The translations under genes were made by a program, and so were the position numbers. The notes under the pieces were generated by a model. That model saw only the letters and a list, made by a program, of their open reading frames with translations, did no database searches and was not told the DNA's origin. Source: an uncultured Alphaproteobacteria bacterium (GTDB lineage Bacteria; Pseudomonadota; Alphaproteobacteria; RF32; CAG-239). From it: a DNA stretch of 50,228 bases. Where the stretch lies: contig CAJOLB010000001.1 of assembly GCA_905235385.1 (NCBI GenBank), positions 1 to 50,228 on the forward strand, written 5' to 3'. Below are positions 8,789 through 17,257 of this stretch, piece by piece (the first letter of the stretch is position 1; each line of letters opens with the position of its first letter).

Positions 8789-9235
8789 CTACTTATACCG
8801 TATCCTAAAAGTATTTCCATTGGATCGAGAAAGAGCTTCTGCTTCTTGAACGGTATATATACATTTACCTTTCAATCCGATAAGATTACCGTTTGCATCA
8901 TAGATTGTAGTTGTTTTGTCATTTGCATTATAAACAACTGTTGAGCCATCGGCATTTTTCTTGATGTATGATTCTTGTGCAAAGGTAAAAGGAAACCAAT
9001 CTTCTCCCATCAAATCTTTGTATACCTGTGGAATCGTTATAGCAGCCTTGCAAGCCTCAATTTCCCCTTTACAGTTAATAAGGAAATTCTCCGTTTTGTT
9101 AAAAAGATTTTGTTTGGCCTGTTCAAGTTCTTCTTGATAATAAGCAAGACCATAATCGTACATATCTTTCATCCACTCGTACGAACCATCTGCTTTTGCC
9201 TGTTCAATCATTTCTTCTGTGCGTTGTATCCACAT
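8789..9235 (-). CDS. hypothetical surface-type protein, probably 5'-truncated
   Basis: Not recognised as a named family. The 148 residues begin with a helical acidic part (IQRTEEMIEQAKADG...), followed by a beta-rich part with VVYNANDKTTTIYDANGNLI and a C-terminal module CIYTVQEAEALSRSNG-TFRIRYK. By eye this module resembles the fragment at 45860-45970 and, more weakly, the end of the prepilin at 18919. The ATG at 9235 has no ribosome site, and the frame continues coherently upstream (GTYLLDTGAYSSAL) until it meets the repeat unit at 9271-9289 and a stop. The natural reading is a gene whose 5' part, including any signal or prepilin leader, was lost at that unit. It could alternatively be a short intact gene. 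Confidence 0.55.
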   Translation of the reverse strand: MWIQRTEEMIEQAKADGSYEWMKDMYDYGLAYYQEELEQAKQNLFNKTENFLINCKGEIEACKAAITIPQVYKDLMGEDWFPFTFAQESYIKKNADGSTVVYNANDKTTTIYDANGNLIGLKGKCIYTVQEAEALSRSNGNTFRIRYK

Positions 9236-9270
9236 GAGTGCACTAGAATATGCTCCGGTATCTAATAAAT

Positions 9271-9289
9271 AGGTTCCTTTTTTCTTTAC
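9271..9289 (-). repeat. partial copy of the prepilin-leader repeat unit
   Basis: Nineteen nucleotides (minus strand GTAAAGAAAAAAGGAACCT) match 19634-19652 exactly, on the 5' side of the gene at 8789-9235. Upstream on the same strand the flank reads GAATC instead of AAAGT. Confidence 0.6.
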
Positions 9290-9324
9290 GATTCACTAAA
9301 TTATATTCATCTATTTCAAACACT

Positions 9325-9333
9325 TGATATAAT
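9325..9333 (+). promoter_or_regulatory. extended -10 promoter candidate for the galU-like gene
   Basis: TGATATAAT, an extended -10 element, lies about 100 nt before the ATG at 9434. No good -35 box is visible, which is usual for extended -10 promoters. Confidence 0.5.
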
Positions 9334-9433
9334 GCACATAAAACTTATGCAAACTTTCAATATGCAATCTTGCTTATTGAAAAGAAATTTGTTATATATA
9401 AAGCATATCAATTATTTTTTAGGAGTTCTTATC

Positions 9434-10324
9434 ATGTTTCAAAAACCGGAAGTTTGTATTTTACCGGTCGCAGGTTTATCTACCCGCAATCTACCGGCAA
9501 CGAAAGTTCTTCATAAAGGCTTCTTAACCTTAAACAATTTACCGATTATTCAATATGCCGTTGACTGTTGCAGAGAGATCGACATCAAAGAAATTGTTTT
9601 TATTTACAGCGATCAATCTTGCAAACATTTATTTGAACAATATTACGCTCCCTATCCTTTTTTAGAAAACCACTTAAGAGAAAAGAATAAACTGGATTTA
9701 CTTAAAATTTTAGAAGATATTATCCCTGAAGGCATGAAATTTTCATTTGCGCTTCAAGACAAACCTCTTGGAAACGGACATGCCATTTTAATGGCAAAAG
9801 AAATTGTAGGCAAACGCAATTTTATTGTGATGTGGCCTGATGACGTTTATATCAACTTAAACGGCTCGTGTGTCTTAAAAGAACTTTGCGATGTTTATGA
9901 AAAAGAAGGCGGTGTAGTGGAAAATATTATGGAATTTCCACGCGAAGAAATGGTGCGTTACGGTGCTTTGATCGGAGCTATGAAAGATGGCAATGTCGTG
10001 CGCGCCAAAGGTTTGGTTGAAAAGCCGGCATTGGCTGACGTACCTTCAAATTTTGCAAGTATGGGGCCATACATATTGCCCAATGTTGTGATGGATTTGT
10101 TACCGGAAGTCCGAAAAGGAACAAACGGCGAAATCAATTTAACGGATGCCATCAATTTAGCCGTGCAAAGAGGTGAAAAATTAACCGGAGTTTTAAGCCA
10201 TTCAGTCCGTTTTGATTGCGGCACAAATAAAGATTTAGCCAAAGCAAACATCAAACTCAGTTTAATGAAAAACGAAGAATTGCGTCAATATGCACGTGAA
10301 GTTCTTTCAGAGCTTGAAAATTGA
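9434..10324 (+). CDS. galU: GalU-type nucleotidyltransferase (UTP--glucose-1-phosphate uridylyltransferase)
   Basis: Makes UDP-glucose from UTP and glucose-1-phosphate, a precursor for envelope glycans. The 296 residues have the GalU layout: nucleotide loop PVAGLSTRNLPATK (res ~9-22), LGNGHAILMAK, WPDDVYIN, YGALIG, LVEKP, GEINLTDAI and RFDCGTNKD. The signature is not canonical: the usual GLGTRFLPATKAIPKEM is here GLSTRNLPATKVLHKGF, so sugar or nucleotide preference could differ. The start is ATG 9434, with AGGAG 8 nt upstream; an upstream ATG at 9332 in the same frame has no ribosome site. It is a single-gene unit with its own promoter and terminator. Confidence 0.85.
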   Translation: MFQKPEVCILPVAGLSTRNLPATKVLHKGFLTLNNLPIIQYAVDCCREIDIKEIVFIYSDQSCKHLFEQYYAPYPFLENHLREKNKLDLLKILEDIIPEGMKFSFALQDKPLGNGHAILMAKEIVGKRNFIVMWPDDVYINLNGSCVLKELCDVYEKEGGVVENIMEFPREEMVRYGALIGAMKDGNVVRAKGLVEKPALADVPSNFASMGPYILPNVVMDLLPEVRKGTNGEINLTDAINLAVQRGEKLTGVLSHSVRFDCGTNKDLAKANIKLSLMKNEELRQYAREVLSELEN

Positions 10325-10343
10325 AATTTTTCATCTTAAAAGC

Positions 10344-10374
10344 AAAGCCCTGAAAAAATCGGGGTTTTATTTTT
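10344..10374. terminator. intrinsic terminator, galU / spoT convergence
   Basis: A hairpin with arms AAAGCCCTGA and TCGGGGTTTT (two G-T pairs) is followed by ATTTTT on the plus strand. It lies 20 nt after the galU stop and at the end of convergent spoT. Confidence 0.75.
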
Positions 10375-12508
10375 ATTCTGCAGCACGTGATACGGAATGA
10401 ACAACTTTTGAAGACTTTAAAGATGAAACAATATGGGTTAAATGTTCCACATCTTTGACTTCCAAGTCAATCAATAATTCGAAATAGGCCGGCATTCTGT
10501 TGGCGATATTTAAGTTTGAAATATTTGCCCCTTCTTTAGCGATTAAATTTGAAAGATCACCGAGTGCGCCGGCTTCGTTGCTTAACATCACCTTAATACG
10601 TGCAGTATGTGATTCGTTAATGGCTTCATCACCCCAGTCAATATCAAGCCAACGTTCCGGCTGATTATTAAACTTCTCAAGAGCTTTGCAATCTGTTTTA
10701 TGAACAGTAACACCTTTACCTGTTGTTACGATACCGACAATTCTATCGCCCGGCAACGGATGGCAACATTTCCCGAAATTAACCGCCATATTATCAATAA
10801 GTCCTTTAATTTTAAGGGGCTCTGTCTTCTTTTTCTTTTTAAACAGAGGTGCCTTTAAACTTTCGACAACTTTTTCGATTTTTGATTGTTTATAAGCAGG
10901 ATAAGCGGCTCTTAAAACATCCCATCCGGTAACAAGCCCCTCACCGACTTTGCTGAATATATCATCAATCGTTTCCGCATTAAAGTTTTGTAAAACATTA
11001 ACCAAAACTCTATCAGAAAACTCAAGGCTTTCCCCCTTAAAGAGGCGTTCCAAAATCTCTTTTCCCAAAGACACGAATTGTTCGCGTTTTGTTGCTCTGA
11101 CATATCGTCTTATAGCTGCTTTTGCCTTACCGGTAACGACAAAGCGATCCCATTCCGTCGACGGATGCTGAGCCTTAGACGTTAAAATATCAACTTGATC
11201 TCCGTTTTGTAAAACGGTTCTTAAAGGAGCAATCTCGCCGTTAACTTTAGCCCCGACACAGGTATCTCCGACACGAGAGTGAACCGCATATGCAAAATCT
11301 ACCGGCGTAGAACCACGAGGAAGTCCGATTAAATCTCCTTTAGGTGTAAAACAGAAAACTTGATCATTATACATTTCAAGTTTTGTATTTTCCAAAAATT
11401 CCTCAGGATTATCTGCTTGTTCCAAAATTTCCAAAAGTTCTCTGATCCACCTGAAATGCATACCTTCGGCTTTTTGTCCTTGTTTATATGCCCAATGTGC
11501 CGCCACACCTTTTTCGGCAATTTCATGCATTTGATAAGTTCGTATTTGAACTTCAATACGTGTATCTTCCGGACCGATAACACCGGTGTGAATCGACTGA
11601 TAACCATTTGGTTTTGGGGTTGAGATATAATCCTTAAACCGTCTCGGAACCATGTGATATTTACTGTGAATCACACCTAAAGCCTGATAGCAAGCCGCCA
11701 CATCATCAACGCAAATACGAAACGCCATAATATCTGAAAGTTGTTCAAAAGAAGCATTTTTCTGCTGCATCTTTTTCCAGATGGAATAAGGCGCTTTTTC
11801 TCGCCCCGTAACCGTGGCTTCAATACCATTTTCTGACATATCGTGTTCCAAAGTTTCAATAATCTTCGGAATAATGTCACTGCCCTGCTCACGTAAAAAG
11901 CTCAAACGGGCAATAATGGAATCATGAGCTTCTTTATACAATTCAGAAAACGCAATTTCTTCAAGTTCATCTTTGACTTCCTGCATACCGATTCGTTCAG
12001 CTAAGGGTGCATATATATCAAGCGTTTCTTTCGCGATTCTCGCCCTCTTGTCTTCAGGACAATAATGAAGAGTTCTCATATTATGTAATCTATCTGCTAA
12101 TTTAATCAGCAAAACCCTGATATCATCAGACATCGCAAGTAAGAGTTTTCGAAAATTTTCAGCCTGTTTGCTGCTACCGGATTTTTGCTCAATAGTTGCA
12201 AGTTTTGTTAAGCCGTCAACCAAAGAAGCAACTTGATCGCCGAATAAACGACGCACTTCATCAATTGTTGTATCTGTATCCTCAACAGTATCATGAAGCA
12301 ATCCGGCAATAATAGAGGCGCTGTCTAATCTGAATTTTGTTAAGATGCCCGCAACTTCAATAGGATGAGAATAATAAGGATCGCCCGAAGTGCGAAACTG
12401 CCCGCTATGCTTTTTCATAGCAAAGACATAAGCCCTGTTGAGTGCATCCTCATCAGCTTCAGGATCATACGACTTTACCAAATCAACCAATTCATACTGT
12501 CTTAACAT
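10373..12508 (-). CDS. spoT: bifunctional (p)ppGpp synthetase/hydrolase
   Basis: Rel/SpoT homologue that makes and degrades the stringent-response alarmone. The 711 residues contain, in order, the HD hydrolase domain (HPIEVAGIL, LHDTVEDTD, res ~48-80; LADRLHNMRT ~138), the synthetase domain (PYSIWKKMQQK, RRFKDYISTPKPNGYQSIHT ~292), TGS (CFTPKGDLIGLPRGSTPVDF ~388), a conserved CCHPLPGD segment and a C-terminal ACT domain (ARIKVMLSNEAGALGDLSNL). The RFKD motif is the RxKD type of bifunctional enzymes, not the ExDD of synthetase-only RelA. As is usual in Alphaproteobacteria it lies next to rpoZ, here separated by a terminator. Confidence 0.96.
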   Translation of the reverse strand: MLRQYELVDLVKSYDPEADEDALNRAYVFAMKKHSGQFRTSGDPYYSHPIEVAGILTKFRLDSASIIAGLLHDTVEDTDTTIDEVRRLFGDQVASLVDGLTKLATIEQKSGSSKQAENFRKLLLAMSDDIRVLLIKLADRLHNMRTLHYCPEDKRARIAKETLDIYAPLAERIGMQEVKDELEEIAFSELYKEAHDSIIARLSFLREQGSDIIPKIIETLEHDMSENGIEATVTGREKAPYSIWKKMQQKNASFEQLSDIMAFRICVDDVAACYQALGVIHSKYHMVPRRFKDYISTPKPNGYQSIHTGVIGPEDTRIEVQIRTYQMHEIAEKGVAAHWAYKQGQKAEGMHFRWIRELLEILEQADNPEEFLENTKLEMYNDQVFCFTPKGDLIGLPRGSTPVDFAYAVHSRVGDTCVGAKVNGEIAPLRTVLQNGDQVDILTSKAQHPSTEWDRFVVTGKAKAAIRRYVRATKREQFVSLGKEILERLFKGESLEFSDRVLVNVLQNFNAETIDDIFSKVGEGLVTGWDVLRAAYPAYKQSKIEKVVESLKAPLFKKKKKTEPLKIKGLIDNMAVNFGKCCHPLPGDRIVGIVTTGKGVTVHKTDCKALEKFNNQPERWLDIDWGDEAINESHTARIKVMLSNEAGALGDLSNLIAKEGANISNLNIANRMPAYFELLIDLEVKDVEHLTHIVSSLKSSKVVHSVSRAAE

Positions 12509-12522
12509 GATATTTCCACAAC

Positions 12523-12553
12523 AAAAAAAATGGCAGAATCAAAATTTCTGCCA
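12523..12553 (-). terminator. intrinsic terminator of rpoZ
   Basis: On the minus strand TGGCAGAA, a 7-nt loop and TTCTGCCA are followed by eight T. It lies between rpoZ and spoT, so spoT probably has its own promoter or depends on read-through. Confidence 0.8.
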
Positions 12554-12584
12554 TTCAGTATAAAGTCAAAAGATTGAAAGAATA

Positions 12585-13043
12585 TTAAAATTCTTCCCCT
12601 TCATCAGCAAAATCTTCGCTTGAATCATCAAAAGATTCATCAGACAGCTCTGAATCGTTAATGTCATCTAAAGCATCATCCATGCCATCTTTAATTTGCA
12701 TTGTATCATCCAAGTCTTCATCTAAAAGCATTGAAGTATCAAATTGAGCGTCCAAATCAGCCAATTCTTTTTCTGCGGCAACGATTTCAATTTCTTCTTC
12801 TTCAGGTTCTTCAACTTCAACATATTTTTGCAAATTCAAGACCAAAGATTTTTGTAAATCTTCAATGCTGACTTTATCTTCAGCAATTTCACGCAAAGCC
12901 ACAACAGAGTTTTTATCATTATCACGCTCAACACGCAAAGGCGAACCTTGTTCAATATCTTTTGCTCTTTGAGCAGCGACCATTAAAAGTTCATAACGAT
13001 TCGGAACTTTTTCAATACAATCTTCAACAGTTACACGAGCCAT
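12585..13043 (-). CDS. rpoZ: RNA polymerase omega subunit with acidic tail
   Basis: Omega supports assembly of RNA polymerase around the beta' subunit. The N-terminal ~60 residues are typical (MARVTVEDCIEKVPNRYELL, AAQRAKDI, VVALREIAEDKV). The start is ATG 13043, because AGGGTGG lies just upstream; an in-frame GTG 9 nt earlier is inside that ribosome site. The protein continues about 70 residues beyond the conserved core as an extremely Asp/Glu-rich tail ending EDFADEGEEF. The tail is probably disordered; its role is unknown. Confidence 0.93.
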   Translation of the reverse strand: MARVTVEDCIEKVPNRYELLMVAAQRAKDIEQGSPLRVERDNDKNSVVALREIAEDKVSIEDLQKSLVLNLQKYVEVEEPEEEEIEIVAAEKELADLDAQFDTSMLLDEDLDDTMQIKDGMDDALDDINDSELSDESFDDSSEDFADEGEEF

Positions 13044-13150
13044 GTTTTCCACCCTATATAAGAAATTAAATTCAACTTTTGTAACCTTATAACGACTCTT
13101 ATTTCAAAATGCAAGATTTTTTTTCTTATTTTATATAAAATATATTTATT

Positions 13151-14383
13151 TCAGTCACTTAAAGGAGAAGTTAACATCATTGAGCCGAAAGGTTTCAGCT
13201 TTTCTTTGATAATCGATTCGTTTTTTAAGGCTTGTCTGACATCATTTTCAGTTGTTTTATACATTTCTAAAAAGCTTTGCAAAGTCGCATATTGCCTGTT
13301 TCGCCATTTAGGCGACAAACTTTTCAAATGTGCATTATAGAGTCCTTTTTTATACTCTTGCAACATCGTTAATTTAGCATCTGAAATAAGAATGGTTCGA
13401 TAAGCCTTGATTGTCTTATCACAAGTTAACGCCCACTCTTTGAGGTTAAAACCTTCTTTTGAAACAATTTTCAAAAACTCGGTTTCAAGCCCCGCCCACC
13501 TGATTTTCAAAGCAAGCCGCTGACAAGGATTAACAATGTCTTTTAAGGTATTCATCTCAAGCGCTGTATCATTTTTTTCCTCATAATAATCAAGCAATCT
13601 CTCTGCTTGAATAAGTTTATACTTATTATCAAGAGTTGAAAAAGCCAAAACACCGTCCAAAGTATTTGTAAAAGCTTTAACATCAGCAGTTGTTAATGGC
13701 GAGGATTTTGTAATTTTGAGGGTTCGTAAATTATCCGATAATGTAATTTGAGAAGGTTCGTTAGAGCCGCCGTAACCGCCCTCTTTAATTTTTTTTGATA
13801 AATTTTTATAAAAATCGGGAGTATAAGGAATCTTTGGAATTTTAGCACGTCTTATCTTAGGTGTTTCAATATCCTTGTTATTTTCGGGCCACATTTCAGG
13901 CATCAGTAAGATATATAAATAAGGAGAAAGAAATTCTAAATTCTCCACATCAGCCAATTGCGGAGCTATGCGCTCCGGAAATTTGTGCTTTGTTTCTTTA
14001 ATACCCGGCAAATTAAGAATCTTTTCTGGTATTCCGGGAGCTGAATGCAAAAACGGACCGATATAAGGATAAAATTCTTTAGGAAGCGTGAGAATCATTT
14101 CAACCAAATCATCTTCACCTGCTGCCCGAATACGTTTTTCACTTGTTCCATATGTTCGAATAACATATCGCCATATATTGTCAAAAGTTGTTCCCATATC
14201 CCAAGAAAGAACATAACGCGGTTCATAAATAGCTGAGATTTTATTAAGTTCTTTGCTTAGTTGTTGTAAATCAGGAACGGGAGAATCAAGATCAACCTCA
14301 AAATATTTACTGTAATCAAGAGATTCAGCCAAACTTGAACAGCTAAAAAGAAGACACGATAAAAATACTAAAAGCTTTGTCAT
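13151..14383 (-). CDS. secreted hypothetical protein (410 aa)
   Basis: Not recognised. A clear signal peptide (MTKLLVFLSCLLFSCSSLA, cleavage likely after SLA) points to export. The mature protein is soluble and mostly helical, with VLSWDMGTTFDNIWRYVIRTYG (res ~58-79, broken here by no gap), GPFLHSAPGIPEKILNLPG (~113) and LSPYLYILLMPEMWPENN (~153). Pairs of cysteines late in the chain (NPCQRLAL, LTCDK) could form a disulfide. LFSC resembles a lipobox, but Phe at -2 makes lipidation unlikely. It is a single-gene unit between rpoZ and the divergent gcrA, and looks native in composition. Confidence 0.7.
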   Translation of the reverse strand: MTKLLVFLSCLLFSCSSLAESLDYSKYFEVDLDSPVPDLQQLSKELNKISAIYEPRYVLSWDMGTTFDNIWRYVIRTYGTSEKRIRAAGEDDLVEMILTLPKEFYPYIGPFLHSAPGIPEKILNLPGIKETKHKFPERIAPQLADVENLEFLSPYLYILLMPEMWPENNKDIETPKIRRAKIPKIPYTPDFYKNLSKKIKEGGYGGSNEPSQITLSDNLRTLKITKSSPLTTADVKAFTNTLDGVLAFSTLDNKYKLIQAERLLDYYEEKNDTALEMNTLKDIVNPCQRLALKIRWAGLETEFLKIVSKEGFNLKEWALTCDKTIKAYRTILISDAKLTMLQEYKKGLYNAHLKSLSPKWRNRQYATLQSFLEMYKTTENDVRQALKNESIIKEKLKPFGSMMLTSPLSD

Positions 14384-14520
14384 ATTAAATCCTCACCAAA
14401 AGCAAAATAACATATAAAAATAAGAAAAAAAAGTGATATTTTGAAAAATTAACTCTAGACTTATTTTAATTCTTACATTAAAGTAAAGCCAGAAGTTTAA
14501 TTCATTAAATGGAGGGAAAA

Positions 14521-14958
14521 ATGGCTTGGACCAATGAAATGATTGATAAATTAAAACAGATGTGGAAAAAAGGATCAACAACGAACGAAATCGCAAAAGA
14601 GTTGGGTGTATCCAAAAATTCCATCATCGGAAAAGTACATCGCTTGAATTTAACCGCTCGTCCTTCTCCGATAAAGAAAAAAGAAAAACCCGTTCCACAA
14701 ACACCTGCTGCTGTTTCTCCTGCAAGCACAAAAGAAACAAAATCTACGAAAATTACCGTTAATCCGATCGAAGTAACTGCCCATAACAACACCTGTCTTA
14801 AATTAAGCGAATTGGACAGCCACACATGCCGTTGGCCGATCGGCGACCCGAAAGATGACAATTTCTGTTTTTGCGGCAAAAAAGTTCGCGCCGGACAAAC
14901 CTATTGCGATGAACACGCTGCCATAGCATATGTCAAACCGGGAAAGAAAGAAAAATAA
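14521..14958 (+). CDS. gcrA: GcrA-type cell-cycle regulator
   Basis: GcrA binds sigma-70 RNA polymerase and methylated GANTC promoters to drive cell-cycle genes; it is a hallmark of Alphaproteobacteria. The 145 residues show the N-terminal HTH-like domain MAWTNEMIDKLKQMWKKG, then IAKELGVSKNSIIGKVHRL, a Lys/Pro-rich linker and the C-terminal sigma-interaction domain with CRWPIGDPKDDNFCFCGKK and TYCDEHAAIAY, whose cysteines and histidine may bind a metal. The start is ATG 14521 because of the strong GGAGG 5 nt upstream. It overlaps mutT by one base (TAATG). Confidence 0.93.
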   Translation: MAWTNEMIDKLKQMWKKGSTTNEIAKELGVSKNSIIGKVHRLNLTARPSPIKKKEKPVPQTPAAVSPASTKETKSTKITVNPIEVTAHNNTCLKLSELDSHTCRWPIGDPKDDNFCFCGKKVRAGQTYCDEHAAIAYVKPGKKEK

Positions 14959-15356
14959 TGGTTCAAAAACAAATTGCTGCCGGCATTATCACACATGCCG
15001 GCAAAATTTTAATCGGGCAACGTAAAAAAGGGAAAGACCTTGAATTTTTATGGGAACTTCCCGGTGGAAAGTTGGAAGAAGGCGAAACTCTTAAAGATTG
15101 CCTAAAGCGTGAACTCATGGAAGAAATGGGGCTCAAAGTTCAAGTCGGCTCTCTTTTTATGCAAAAAGCTTATGACTATGATTTCGGAAGCTTTGTCATT
15201 AATGCCTTTTTCGCCGAGACGGAAAATTTTGATATTCCGAAAATTTGCGAGCATGAAAAAGTGCTCTGGGTAAAACCGGAAGACATACTGAAATATGAAT
15301 TTTCACCTGCGGATATTCCGATTATCAAGGCCTATCTTAATTCTCTGAAACTTTAG
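14958..15356 (+). CDS. mutT: 8-oxo-dGTP diphosphatase, Nudix family
   Basis: Removes oxidised dGTP from the nucleotide pool to prevent mutations. The 132 residues are the usual length. The Nudix box GX5EX7REUXEEXGU is complete: GGKLEEGETLKDCLKRELME followed by EMG (res ~38-60). The N-terminal half has AAGIITHAGKILIGQRKKGK, and LWELPGGKLEEGE matches MutT proper. Its start overlaps the gcrA stop, so the two are coupled. Its end overlaps the convergent hydE by 20 nt. Confidence 0.9.
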   Translation: MVQKQIAAGIITHAGKILIGQRKKGKDLEFLWELPGGKLEEGETLKDCLKRELMEEMGLKVQVGSLFMQKAYDYDFGSFVINAFFAETENFDIPKICEHEKVLWVKPEDILKYEFSPADIPIIKAYLNSLKL

Positions 15357-16347
15357 TCGGTAATTTACCGTTATGTCCCCCGTATCCCATACCTACTTTA
15401 CGGCCGATACTTTGAATCTTAATTCCGATACAGGTGCGGCATTGAAGCGGTTGTTCGTTCACGCAAATCTTTCCGGGATAAAGTTCATAATATTTTCGAT
15501 ATTCACCCTCCGTAACATTCGGCATCACAACATTAGCACCGGCTTGAAGTGCAAGTATTCTCCCTTTCGGATGAAGACTTTCCATAGCCGTGGTCGCCGG
15601 AATATTAATATCCGGCATTAATATGCGCATAACAGCCATTGTTCTGAGAGCTAAGCTCAAAGTGCCGTTCTTTTCATCTTTAAGCGGTGTATCTTGATGC
15701 GCAATAAACGGACCGATTCCGGCCATATCGACACCGATTTTTTTAAGATAAAGCAAATCTCCCGCAATACTTTCAATACTTTGTTCCGGCAACCCGACCA
15801 TAATTCCCGACCCGAGTTCATAGCCGAGTTCTTTAATCATTAACAGACATTCGTGCCTCTTATCCCAACTCATATTCGGATTGAGCTTATGGTATAAATC
15901 TTTGTCTGTCGTTTCAATGCGCATTAGATAACGATCGGCGCCGGCATTCTTGAATGCTTTATATTCATCATAAGTTCTCTCCCCGATACTTAAAGTAATT
16001 GCCACATCAAACTTTTTAATAGATTCGATAATATGACACATACGCAATGTATTATAATACATATCTTCACCGGATTGCATAACAATCGTCTTAAACCCCA
16101 TATCGGCAGCTTTATGAGCAGTATCAATAAGTTCATCCTCACTCATACGATAACGATGTGCATTTTTATTATCTTTTCTGATGCCGCAATACAAACAGTT
16201 GTTTCTGCATATATTCGAAAACTCAATAAGCCCGCGCAGATGCACTTCATCACCGACATATTGCTTGCGCAAATCATCGGCTTTTTTAAAAAGGCATTGC
16301 TCATCATCTGTTTTCAGAAGATTAAAAATTTCTGTTGTATTCATCAT
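15337..16347 (-). CDS. hydE: [FeFe]-hydrogenase maturase HydE (radical SAM)
   Basis: HydE takes part in building the dithiomethylamine-bridged H-cluster of [FeFe]-hydrogenase. The 336 residues carry the radical-SAM motif CRNNCLYC (Cys47, 51, 54) after LRGLIEFSNI, then NAHRYRM, a TIM barrel and a second cysteine set C295-X7-C303-X2-C306. This spacing equals the auxiliary-cluster cysteines I recall in Thermotoga HydE, which supports HydE over PylB or BioB. No hydrogenase, hydF or hydG is near, so the other parts must lie elsewhere. It implies hydrogen metabolism and an anaerobic lifestyle. It is a single-gene unit convergent with mutT. Confidence 0.88.
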   Translation of the reverse strand: MMNTTEIFNLLKTDDEQCLFKKADDLRKQYVGDEVHLRGLIEFSNICRNNCLYCGIRKDNKNAHRYRMSEDELIDTAHKAADMGFKTIVMQSGEDMYYNTLRMCHIIESIKKFDVAITLSIGERTYDEYKAFKNAGADRYLMRIETTDKDLYHKLNPNMSWDKRHECLLMIKELGYELGSGIMVGLPEQSIESIAGDLLYLKKIGVDMAGIGPFIAHQDTPLKDEKNGTLSLALRTMAVMRILMPDINIPATTAMESLHPKGRILALQAGANVVMPNVTEGEYRKYYELYPGKICVNEQPLQCRTCIGIKIQSIGRKVGMGYGGHNGKLPTKVSEN

Positions 16348-16442
16348 AAATGCAAGTATATAAAAGCAAAATTTAAATGCAATTATTTTTTTAAATGCTT
16401 TTTAACTTTCTAAATTTATATATAAAACAAAAGGGGAAAGCC

Positions 16443-17225
16443 ATGGAATTAACTTTATCTACATTTTTAATCGTATGCCCGTTTGCTTTTTTAGCCGGTT
16501 TCGTTGATTCTATCGGTGGTGGCGGCGGACTTATTTCTTTGCCTGCTTATGTTATCGCCGGCCTTCCGGCAAACACGGCCGTATTTACGAACAAACTGTC
16601 AGCCTGTTTGGGAACAATCGTTGCAACAGCACGCTATTGTAAAAATAATTTCATTGATAAAAGTTTAGCTTTGGTCGGCATTTTAACGGCGGCATGCGGC
16701 GGATTGATAGGCGCAAGATGCGCTCTGATGGTTGATGAAGTCATATTTAAGATTTTGCTTCTCGTGTTATTGCCTCTTATTGCAATGTATGTCTTATTAA
16801 AAAAAGATTTAGAGCCGAAAGATACACAAACCTTATCCAGAAACAAGCAATACATCATTGTTTCAATTGCTACTTTCTTTTTAGGAACATATGTCGGTTT
16901 TTATGGTCCCGGCTCAGGAACATTTTTGATTTTGGCTTATGCCGGACTTGCAAAAATGAACATTCTAAAAGCAGAAGGCAATGCTAAATTGGCAAATATG
17001 ACGGCTGATATGTGTTCTCTTTTCATTTTTCTTGCCAACGGAGTCGTGATTATTCCTTTAGGTCTGACCGCGGCTGCTTTCAGCATTGCGGGAAATTATA
17101 TCGGCGCAGGTGTGGCAATGAAAAATGGTAGTAGAGTTATCAGAATCGTTGTCCTATCTGTTTTAGCTATATTATTTATAAAAGTTATATGGGATTCCGG
17201 AAAATATTTTATTAACTGGTTTTAA
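16443..17225 (+). CDS. TSUP family (TauE/SafE) membrane transporter
   Basis: A polytopic inner-membrane protein of 260 residues with about eight hydrophobic segments in two halves. The glycine-rich loop IGGGGGLISLPAYVIAGLP (res ~25-43) and the matching second-half loop GFYGPGSGTFLILAYAGL are hallmarks of the TSUP (sulfite/sulfonate/organosulfur exporter) family. NTAVFTNKLSACLGT follows the first loop, as is usual. Exact substrate cannot be told from sequence. The start is ATG 16443, with AAAAGGGGAAAG upstream; the in-frame extension to 16395 lies in hydE's 5' region. A terminator shared with the convergent glycosyltransferase follows. Confidence 0.88.
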   Translation: MELTLSTFLIVCPFAFLAGFVDSIGGGGGLISLPAYVIAGLPANTAVFTNKLSACLGTIVATARYCKNNFIDKSLALVGILTAACGGLIGARCALMVDEVIFKILLLVLLPLIAMYVLLKKDLEPKDTQTLSRNKQYIIVSIATFFLGTYVGFYGPGSGTFLILAYAGLAKMNILKAEGNAKLANMTADMCSLFIFLANGVVIIPLGLTAAAFSIAGNYIGAGVAMKNGSRVIRIVVLSVLAILFIKVIWDSGKYFINWF

Positions 17226-17253
17226 TAAAAAAAAAGCCCGAAAACTCGGGACT
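17226..17253 (-). terminator. intrinsic terminator of the fabI-glycosyltransferase unit
   Basis: On the minus strand CCCGA, a short loop and TCGGG are followed by a run of nine T. It lies just past the glycosyltransferase stop and directly after the convergent TSUP gene. Confidence 0.75.
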
Positions 17254-17257
17254 TAAT

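Noticed and set aside
9332-9433. Upstream in-frame ATG for the galU-like gene
   Set aside because: It lies at the predicted -10 box and would add 34 residues foreign to GalU; the ATG at 9434 has AGGAG.
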